Shown: positions 8,701 to 15,570 of the stretch, in pieces
How the letters are laid out: each line of letters opens with the position of its first letter
Position numbering within the stretch: position 1 is the stretch's first letter
Origin: JADHUC01 sp964617665
GTDB lineage: Bacteria > Planctomycetota > Planctomycetia > Pirellulales > Pirellulaceae
Direction: 5' to 3'
NCBI GenBank assembly: GCA_964617665.1
Contig: CAZUAH010000073.1
Location: forward strand, 1 to 39,274
Length of the DNA: 39,274 nucleotides
Notes under the pieces: model-generated
Database searches by the model: none
What the model was told of the DNA's origin: nothing
Seen by the model: the letters and a program-made list of their open reading frames with translations, nothing else
Made by a program: the position numbers and the translations under genes

Positions 8701-9049
8701 CACGCCGCAGGCGGCCTTGGCACTGATGAACGACGAGCAGTTCGTCGAGGCATCGCGTCACTTCGCGCAACGCATGACGACCCAAGGCGGCAAGACCGAC
8801 GCGGATCGTGCCTCGTATGCCTTCCGCCTAGCGACGGCTCGCCAGCCGCAAGCTAAAGAGCTGGAAGTGCTGCTCGACGTGTACAAAGCTACTCTGGCCA
8901 AGTTCGAGGCTGACAAGGAGGCTGCGAAGAAACTGATCAATGTCGGCGAATCCAAACCGGACGAAACACTCGATCCCAGTCAGTTGGCCGCCTGGACCGT
9001 GGTGGCCAATCTGATCCTGAACCTGGATGAGACCATTACCAAGGGATAG
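5756..9049 (+). CDS. PSCyt1-PSCyt2-LamG-PSD1 cytochrome-like protein
   Basis: This 1097-residue exported protein shows the planctomycete-typical order: N-terminal signal sequence (hydrophobic stretch about 43-58), a PSCyt1 domain with heme motif CFACH at 80-84, a PSCyt2/DUF1549 domain near 190-395 containing a second CVTCH at 369-373, a LamG/concanavalin-like domain near 467-675 (GYWPFDEAEGD to EVRVYNRVLS), and a DUF1553/PSD1 domain near 770-1030. AAGGAG at 5744-5749 supports this start, although the N-terminus before the signal is long. It lies 5 bases before a DUF1501 gene, its usual partner. The pair is widely linked to the surface or periplasm and possibly to polysaccharide use, but the biochemical role is unknown. 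The LamG insertion suggests carbohydrate binding. Confidence 0.9.
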   Translation: MPRHFSNCRPLVWSGSRSRKTSGPELLRVGLRTFLTSRGICRLGIFVACLSLCFPLVTSPARGEPIDFGQDVRPLFSDKCFACHGPNEDSREGGFRLDVKDSAFGEADSGERPIVAGDPDSSELYVRIVSDDEFMIMPPEETNKEFTKEETERIRKWIEQGASWNEHWAYAVPNRPSLPEVRDQAWPQNSIDRFILARLEKEGVTPSREADRATLIRRVTFDLTGLPPTLEEIETFLADSSPQAYEKLVDRLLQSPHYGEHMGRYWLDAARYGDTHGLHLDNVRQIWPYREWVITAFNNNMPFDQFSIEQLAGDLLPDATADQKIATGFNRCNVTTSEGGAIDAEYHVHYTIDRVSTMSTVWMGASMGCVTCHDHKFDPFDMKDFYQLFAFFNSLNGPVMDGNKPLPPPIIRMPNPANQPRIDELAALIPELKKKLDARSEVASEEFAAWLKSQEEQGEKDALLPQAGLIGYWPFDEAEGDVVECPLDSVSPGTLRGAQRADGKVGRACKTAANEFVDLGDLANFERSDAFSYGAWVNAQPGNSGAVISRMNDAEKHRGFDLYVAGDRAIAHIIHSWSGNAIKVETKDTLKLNEWQHLLITYDGSSKASGVTIYINGKASPPVVRNDNLTDTIKTTVTLQVGRRTPGAPFNGLVDEVRVYNRVLSASEAAALAGGGEIRAILATVSKDRTPQQQQTLRTHFLANHDMPYQQLSAELTAREREKRKLEAEGQIESLIWEDSAKPKPAFILMRGQYDKPGEPVTRNTPSALPPLPPKPDGEIPTRLDLARWLLAPEHPLTSRVTVNRFWQQYFGVGIVKTAGDFGSQGSPPSHPQLLDWLAVDFRESGWDVKRLQKLIVMSATYRQSSRIPSGATPQDADNRLLSRGPRFRLDAEVIRDTALTLSGLLVRKIGGQSVKPYQPPGIWKAVGYTDSNTANFKRESGEALYRRSLYTFWKRTAPPPTLVTLDAPSRETCTVRRSRTNTPQAALALMNDEQFVEASRHFAQRMTTQGGKTDADRASYAFRLATARQPQAKELEVLLDVYKATLAKFEADKEAAKKLINVGESKPDETLDPSQLAAWTVVANLILNLDETITKG

Positions 9050-9054
9050 AAGCT

Positions 9055-10521
9055 ATGGACCCCCGAACCGAAACACTTCTTCGACTGACCCGTCGCCAGC
9101 TTCTGGGCCGAGGTGTATGTGCAGCCGGTGCCGCGTCGTTGGCCACAATCATGGGCAACGGGGCGAGCGGAGCCCAGCAGCAATCCGCGCAGCGCGCCGG
9201 CGGTCTGCCGGACATACCGCATCATCCGCCGACGGCCAAGCGGTTCATCTACCTGTTCATGAGCGGTGGGCCGGCTCAGCACGACATGTACGACTACAAG
9301 CCGGCACTCACGAAACTGTTCGATAAGGATCTACCCGACTCGGTGCGGCAGGGTCAGCGGTTCACCACCATGACCTCCGGCCAGAAACGCTTCCCAATCG
9401 CTCCGTCCATGTTCAAGTTCCAGCAACAGGGCGAATGTGGTGCTTGGATCAGTGAACTGCTGCCGCATACGGCCAAGATCGTCGACGACATCGCCATCAT
9501 CCGTTCCGTGTTCACAAACGCTATCAATCATGACCCGGCCATCACGTTTATTCAGACCGGACGCGAGCTTCCGGGATGGCCCAGCCTGGGCGCGTGGCTG
9601 GCCTATGGACTGGGCGTGGCGAACGAGAGCTTACCGAACTACATCGTCATGACGCCTACCTGGACGGGGCGTAAGAGCGCTCAAGCCTTGTACTCGCGAT
9701 TGTGGGGAACCGGCTTTTTGTCCTCCAGGCTACAGGGAGTTGCCTTGCGGGCGTTGGGAGACCCTGTGCTGTTTCTGTCCGACCCGCCGGGCGTCGATAA
9801 GGCCATGCGCCGCAAGATGCTGGACGGTCTGTCCAAGCTGAATCAGATCCAATACGAAACGAACGGGAACGCCGAGACCAGCGCCCGCATCGCACAATAC
9901 GAAATGGCGTTCCGCATGCAGACTTCGGTGCCCGAACTGACCGATTTCTCGCAGGAACCGAAACACGTACTCGATATGTACGGCCCGGACGTTCAGAAGC
10001 CAGGCACATTTGCCGCAAGTTGCCTGCTGGCTCGTCGGATGGCCGAACGCGACGTGCAGTGCATTCAGATCTTCCACCGCGGCTGGGACCAGCACGGAAA
10101 CCTGCCAAACGACATTCGGAACCAGTGTCGCGACATCGACCAACCCACGCGCGGCTTGATCGAGGACCTCAAGCAGCGCGACATGCTCAAGGACACGCTG
10201 ATCGTATGGGGCGGCGAGTTCGGTCGTACCGTCTACTGCCAGGGCAATCTGACCCGGACCAATTACGGTCGCGACCATCACCCCCGCTGCTTCACCATGT
10301 GGATGGCCGGAGGCGGCATCCAAGGCGGCCGAACGATAGGGACAACCGACGACTTCAGCTACAACATTGTCGAAGATCCAGTGAAAATCTCCGACATCAA
10401 CAACACGATCCTACACTGCCTGGGTATCGATAACAGAAAGCTCTCCGTCAAATTCCAGGGTCTGGATGCCCGCGTCACAGGCGTCGAAGAGTGCCGCGTA
10501 CTGGATGAACTGTTGGCGTGA
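9055..10521 (+). CDS. DUF1501 protein with Tat signal (sulfatase-like fold)
   Basis: This 488-residue protein begins with a twin-arginine signal, TRRQLLGRG around residues 12-20, followed by a small-residue segment, so it is predicted to be exported folded. The body matches DUF1501, a family related to the alkaline phosphatase/sulfatase superfamily, with FMSGGPAQHDMYDYKP near 70-85, a central HRGWDQHGN segment and WGGEFGRTVYC near 385-395. It starts 5 bases after the PSCyt1 gene and surely shares its transcript. DUF1501 proteins almost always accompany PSCyt/PSD1 proteins in planctomycetes. The substrate is not known. Confidence 0.9.
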   Translation: MDPRTETLLRLTRRQLLGRGVCAAGAASLATIMGNGASGAQQQSAQRAGGLPDIPHHPPTAKRFIYLFMSGGPAQHDMYDYKPALTKLFDKDLPDSVRQGQRFTTMTSGQKRFPIAPSMFKFQQQGECGAWISELLPHTAKIVDDIAIIRSVFTNAINHDPAITFIQTGRELPGWPSLGAWLAYGLGVANESLPNYIVMTPTWTGRKSAQALYSRLWGTGFLSSRLQGVALRALGDPVLFLSDPPGVDKAMRRKMLDGLSKLNQIQYETNGNAETSARIAQYEMAFRMQTSVPELTDFSQEPKHVLDMYGPDVQKPGTFAASCLLARRMAERDVQCIQIFHRGWDQHGNLPNDIRNQCRDIDQPTRGLIEDLKQRDMLKDTLIVWGGEFGRTVYCQGNLTRTNYGRDHHPRCFTMWMAGGGIQGGRTIGTTDDFSYNIVEDPVKISDINNTILHCLGIDNRKLSVKFQGLDARVTGVEECRVLDELLA

Positions 10522-10570
10522 CCAGCATCGTCGTGCGGCGCGCCGTACTGCGGCCGTGTCTTCCCCAATA

Positions 10571-10619
10571 GTGAACGAAAAGCAAAACGGCACGAGAACA
10601 TCGTAGTTCCCGTGCCGTT
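10571..10619 (-). terminator. Strong rho-independent terminator, possibly bidirectional
   Basis: A 14-base stem with one A-C mismatch (10586-10599 with 10606-10619) and a 6-base loop lies between two convergent genes. On the minus strand it is followed by a T-rich tract (complement of 10571-10587), as expected for the terminator of the Gfo/Idh operon. On the plus strand the T-run is poor, so any effect on the DUF1501 transcript is less certain. Confidence 0.75.
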
Positions 10620-10649
10620 GCGAAGATTCGTTGCTCAGTGGAAGCGAGG

Positions 10650-11795
10650 CTATCCTACATCCACCCACTGACCCGTCTTGCCGCTTTCCAGGACGGCATC
10701 ACAGACTCTTTGCGTATCGACCGCGTCGCGGAATGTGGGTGCTGCGAGTTCGCCTTTGGCCATTCCTTCAAGGAACTCTTTGATCTGATGGACGAACGAC
10801 TCGGCATACCCGATCTGCAAACCGGGAACCCACCAGTTTTCCATGTAGGGTTGCTCGCCGCCGTGGTCCGACACGTGGATGGAACGCCAACCGCGGAGCT
10901 TGCCTTCATCGTTGTGGTCAAACCACGACAGGCGGTGCAAATCATGCAGGTCCCACCCGATCGACGCGTTTTCACCGTTGACTTCGAAAGTGAACAGAGC
11001 CTTATGGCCTCGGGCGTAGCGCGACGATTCGAAGTTCCCTAGCGAACCGTTGTCGAACCGACAGAAGAAGGTACAGGCGTCGTCGATGCCGACCGGTTCG
11101 ACCTTGCCTGTTTCGGTGTGCATGCGCTCCTTGATGAATGTCTCGGTCAGCGCGTTCACCTTGGTGATGGGCCCGTTTTGCCACATCGCTGTGTCGATGC
11201 AATGGGCGAGCAGGTCACCGACGACTCCCGAGCCGGCTGCTTTGACGTCCAACCGCCATGTTGCCATGCCGCCTTGCGGCACATTCGAGGATATTGTCCA
11301 GTCCTGCAGGAACTGTCCGCGGTAGTGAAAAATCTTGCCGAGCCGGCCTTCTTCGATCAGTCGCTTGGCCATGGTGACGGCGGGCACGCGACGGTAGTTG
11401 AACGAGACCATATTCGCTACGCCTGCATCCTCGACCGCCTTCGCCATCTCCTCGGCTTGCGGCACATTCAGAGCCAGCGGCTTCTCGCACAGAATTGCTT
11501 TGCCTGCCGAGGCTGCCGCCATGGCGATCTCCGCGTGCACGTTGTTCGGCACACAGATGTCGATCATGTCGATGTTCTTGTCATCGATCACTTGCCTCCA
11601 ATCGGTGCAATACGATTCGTAGCCCCAATTGTCAGCAAACGCCTTGGCCTCTTCTTCGACCAAACCGCAAACCGTCTTGAGCACCGGCTGGTATTCCGGA
11701 TCGAAAAAGGCGCTCACGTTCCGGTAGGCGTTCGAGTGGGTACGCCCCATGAACCCGTAGCCGATAAGGCCGACGTTCAATTGCTTCTTTGCCAT
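10650..11795 (-). CDS. Gfo/Idh/MocA family oxidoreductase
   Basis: This 381-residue protein is an NAD(P)-dependent dehydrogenase of the Gfo/Idh/MocA family, which oxidise sugars or inositols. The N-terminal Rossmann segment VGLIGYGFMGRTHSNAY (8-24) binds the nucleotide. The catalytic EKP motif is at 104-106 (ILCEKPLALN), and the C-terminal half is the alpha/beta substrate domain, with GDLLAHCIDTAMW carrying the family's catalytic His. GAGGAC lies just upstream of the ATG. It is the last gene of a minus-strand operon with a TIM-barrel isomerase (64 bases upstream) and a cupin, which suggests catabolism of a specific sugar or sugar acid. The substrate is not visible. Confidence 0.9.
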   Translation of the reverse strand: MAKKQLNVGLIGYGFMGRTHSNAYRNVSAFFDPEYQPVLKTVCGLVEEEAKAFADNWGYESYCTDWRQVIDDKNIDMIDICVPNNVHAEIAMAAASAGKAILCEKPLALNVPQAEEMAKAVEDAGVANMVSFNYRRVPAVTMAKRLIEEGRLGKIFHYRGQFLQDWTISSNVPQGGMATWRLDVKAAGSGVVGDLLAHCIDTAMWQNGPITKVNALTETFIKERMHTETGKVEPVGIDDACTFFCRFDNGSLGNFESSRYARGHKALFTFEVNGENASIGWDLHDLHRLSWFDHNDEGKLRGWRSIHVSDHGGEQPYMENWWVPGLQIGYAESFVHQIKEFLEGMAKGELAAPTFRDAVDTQRVCDAVLESGKTGQWVDVG

Positions 11796-11859
11796 CGTTT
11801 GTCCTCACTGAGTCCACTTAGGTGTTGAATCTACATTGGTCGTGTTGCAGTTGGCTCGT

Positions 11860-12912
<1,053 letters not shown>

Positions 12913-12950
12913 CGCTCGCTGTGTCCTTTCTTTCTCGGCGCATTGAAGCG

Positions 12951-14198
12951 TTAGTTCCGATAATCACCAACGTTTGGCATTTTGTCGTGCACATCGGGGC
13001 CGAAGTACCGCAATCCGACCAACGGCTCGCCGCCGGTGTTCTCGATCTCGATGCCAGCCGTGGCAGCCTCGTGTGTGATGAACACCTCGTCCCAAGGCTC
13101 TTCGCCGAAACGGATCATCGCCGGAGTCTGCAGCGTCAGCGCACCCATTTGGCCACTGCCCTGGACCGTGATCCAGCCGCTGGCACCGGGATCCTGCAGC
13201 ACGCACTTCGCCCCAGGCTCGACGGTCAGTTCTTTGGCCGTGAACAGCTGCTTGCCGTCGACCAGCCCGTAGTCGATCCATCGGTCGGTATACCCGTCAC
13301 CGGATCGATCCGGGTCGGCGATCGGTTCCAGGTAGTTGCTCTCCTTGAAGGTCGGATCGGTGTTCTTCTCCCAGTCGAGTTGGCTGATGATGAAGTCCAG
13401 GTCGTGATGGTTTTCTTCGGGCACATCCTTGACAAGCAAGTCCCAAGGCACTTGCCGTCCTTCGACGATCGACTGAAACATGCCAAACACGTCGCTTCCC
13501 CACTGCGGTTCATAGGTGCACAACGAGCCCGGTGCGTGCAACACGCCAGCGGGAATCAACCAACCGGTTCCCGGCTTCAGTCGATACGCGCGCGACAAAT
13601 CTAGGATTCCATTGTCGCCCGCATTCCAGTTCTCCAGGCATTTGCGAACATCGTCCTTGGTCGTGCCGGGCTCCAGGCCCATGAAGGTGTAGTCGAAGTG
13701 GTTTTCCGCCGCGTTCAACTGCGGTGGGAAGTAATAGCTTTCCGGCTTGCCTTCCTGGTTCGTCAGTTTGGCGAACTCGGCCGATTGGTGCATGTGGTGT
13801 GGGATCGGGCCCATGTTGTCGAAGAACTTGGAGTACACCGGCCATCGCTCGTACTTGTCGAACATGTCCTTGCCAACGACACGCGCCCCGGCTTCGGCCA
13901 CTGCGTCCTTCAGCAGGAACCGCTGCCCCTCGAAGACACAGTAGCTGAGGCCTTCGTCGTCCGCCCGGTTGTCGTTCATTGCTTCGGTCGTGCTGGCAAA
14001 CCAACGTTCGTCGATGCCGCCACGGTGGACTCCCAGGGCGTACCAATCGGTCGGCGCGAGTTTGATTCGCTTGCCCGGGTGCAGGAAGCTGCGCGGCACC
14101 CATGTGGGGGTCAGCCGCAATAGTCCTTGGCCTGCATCCAATGCTCGTTCCAGGATTTGCCCAACATTGTCGCCTGTAACAGCCGGTGATTGATTCAT
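12951..14198 (-). CDS. Cupin protein, mannose-6-phosphate isomerase-like
   Basis: This protein of 415 residues has two cupin-like regions. The first carries GPIPHHMHQSAEF near 130-142, whose histidines (134, 135, 137) resemble the metal site of type I phosphomannose isomerases. The second is near the C-terminus (WITVQGSGQMGAL). I start at ATG 14198 and not at the longer 14324 frame, because GGAG lies 7 bases upstream and the extra N-terminus has no family resemblance. It is the first gene of the sugar operon (38 bases before the TIM-barrel gene). It could be a metal-dependent sugar isomerase or a sugar-binding cupin. Confidence 0.78.
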   Translation of the reverse strand: MNQSPAVTGDNVGQILERALDAGQGLLRLTPTWVPRSFLHPGKRIKLAPTDWYALGVHRGGIDERWFASTTEAMNDNRADDEGLSYCVFEGQRFLLKDAVAEAGARVVGKDMFDKYERWPVYSKFFDNMGPIPHHMHQSAEFAKLTNQEGKPESYYFPPQLNAAENHFDYTFMGLEPGTTKDDVRKCLENWNAGDNGILDLSRAYRLKPGTGWLIPAGVLHAPGSLCTYEPQWGSDVFGMFQSIVEGRQVPWDLLVKDVPEENHHDLDFIISQLDWEKNTDPTFKESNYLEPIADPDRSGDGYTDRWIDYGLVDGKQLFTAKELTVEPGAKCVLQDPGASGWITVQGSGQMGALTLQTPAMIRFGEEPWDEVFITHEAATAGIEIENTGGEPLVGLRYFGPDVHDKMPNVGDYRN

Positions 14199-14398
14199 TT
14201 GCGTCTCCAGCTCTGTAGCTTGAGGAATGGGTTCAACGAGTAGCAACCAGCCAACGAACGGGCGGGTCACAAGAAATCTGCAGTACGAGAAAGATGTTTT
14301 ATTCGCTTTGTGGGCCCATCGCAAGTAATGGGACGGCCCAAAATGACTCTATGGAAGGACTTACGCCAACGATTCTCCACAATCGCAAGCGTACGAAG

Positions 14399-14740
14399 TC
14401 AATTCTGGCGAGGTGTGGAAGTTTTGACCTTGTACCAATAGAACGCAACGATCAGCACTAAGCCAGCCACGGCACCGAAGCCTGCCCCTTGTGTCAGCCC
14501 AAGTCCGATGCCAACGGCCAGCGGATTGAATCCAGGGCTGTCGCCACCCGAGAAGACGCCACGATAGTACTCGGGCACAAATGCGCCCAAGAAAGTACCC
14601 AACCCCAGACCAAGCAGGGCTCCGCCAGCGGTCATCCCCAAAACAAACAGAACTGCTTTGGTCAGCGAGACGGAGTCGCCAGACGTGGAGGCATCGCGTT
14701 CCGGCGGGACCTGCGGCGGATCGTACGGGTTGTCTTTCAT
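14399..14740 (-). CDS. Small membrane protein with NPYxPP start
   Basis: This 113-residue protein has an N-terminal DNPYDPPQVPP, a motif often seen at the start of short planctomycete membrane proteins. It is followed by two hydrophobic, Gly-rich segments at about 27-52 and 75-102 and a basic tail. It starts 7 bases after the stop of the kinase N-lobe gene, so the two are probably co-transcribed. No function is recognised; the Gly-rich segments could be tightly packed membrane helices. Confidence 0.7.
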   Translation of the reverse strand: MKDNPYDPPQVPPERDASTSGDSVSLTKAVLFVLGMTAGGALLGLGLGTFLGAFVPEYYRGVFSGGDSPGFNPLAVGIGLGLTQGAGFGAVAGLVLIVAFYWYKVKTSTPRQN

Positions 14741-14747
14741 GGTGCCG

Positions 14748-15224
14748 TCAAATCCCCAGACAAAACGCCACGGAGACGACTCCGATGATCGCCAGCATCA
14801 GACACGCTAATGAGGCCCATGAAACGTCGCGGGATTGGTTCGTTCCGCGCAGGCGTTTGAGCCGCTCGACGAGCACTTCACGTCCACGGTCAATCGCCTT
14901 GGCGGCAGGCACATCGCCGTCGGTCTGTTCGAGTATGTCCTTCAGTGTTCCGCCATCGACCAGTTCCATTGCGTAGAATAACTGACTTCCCTGTCGCCCC
15001 CCGCCGAAATACTGCACGATATTCGGGTGCGAGAGCTTTTCCAGGATGAGCATTTCCCGCTCGAAGCGGGCCTTGATCAGGTCGTCGCTGGAGACGGTTG
15101 GCAGGAGAACCTTCAGCGCCACCTCTTGTTGGTGCTCCAGGTCGCTGGCACGGTAGATCGTACCGACTGTTCCGACACGCAGCGGCTCGTGCAATTCGAA
15201 TTCGTCGAACCGGCGCATAGCCAT
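14748..15224 (-). CDS. Kinase N-lobe fused to a membrane anchor (truncated STPK)
   Basis: This 158-residue protein starts like a planctomycete Ser/Thr kinase: a degenerate Gly loop (LRVGTVGTIYRA, 16-26), the VALKVL strand with Lys38, a helix with REMLILEKLSHPNIVQYFGGG (57-76) and a hinge, AMELVDGGTL (85-94). It then jumps to a basic segment and a C-terminal membrane helix at about 138-157. The whole C-lobe is missing, including the HRD catalytic loop and the DFG motif, so it cannot be an active kinase alone. It may be an internally deleted pseudogene or a regulatory pseudokinase fragment. The frame is intact and the small membrane protein follows by 7 bases, which suggests it is still expressed. 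Confidence 0.65.
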   Translation of the reverse strand: MAMRRFDEFELHEPLRVGTVGTIYRASDLEHQQEVALKVLLPTVSSDDLIKARFEREMLILEKLSHPNIVQYFGGGRQGSQLFYAMELVDGGTLKDILEQTDGDVPAAKAIDRGREVLVERLKRLRGTNQSRDVSWASLACLMLAIIGVVSVAFCLGI

Positions 15225-15570
15225 AGATCAATTCTTACCCAGGGTTGGCGAAAGTTCAACCGGATCGGTCGATTGTGTGGCGCTCGAAACGCGCAGAAAA
15301 AAACCTTCGGCCGATTGCGACAAACGGAGTCGCTGCGAGAAAAGCGAGAGTCTGGCGTGCTACCGCACAAGCCGTTTGACGACTCTGGCCAACGCTAATT
15401 ATTGGTCCTTCTGTCGGAATGTCGGCCGAAGGTTTATGTCTTTGATATTGTAGTTCAAAACTCGCTAACGGGTATTTGAAACTCGTCGAAATTATCGGCA
15501 CGCGATGAGCGCCGTGTTCGCCCAATATGTGCGCTTTCCCTAAAAAAGCGGTGACTTGTTGTTTATCGTG
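15225..15570. other. Intergenic region holding a large inverted repeat
   Basis: These 346 bases have no convincing gene. They contain the inverted-repeat element at 15301-15435 and, near 15532-15552, a short CGCTTT/AAAGCG pair just downstream of the octaheme cytochrome gene that could act as a weak terminator. Confidence 0.6.
15301..15435. repeat. Inverted-repeat element, 14-base perfect arms
   Basis: Arms AAACCTTCGGCCGA (15301-15314) and its perfect complement (15422-15435) enclose 107 bases. The pairing continues inwards imperfectly, 11 of 14 bases, around 15315-15328 and 15406-15419 after a small bulge. The element could be a MITE-like insertion or could fold as a structured RNA. It lies between the octaheme gene and the kinase N-lobe gene. 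Confidence 0.7.

Noticed and set aside
15530..15552. Terminator after the octaheme gene
   Set aside because: The CGCTTT/AAAGCG pair is only 6 bases, and the T-run lies inside the loop and not after the stem, so it was mentioned but not called.
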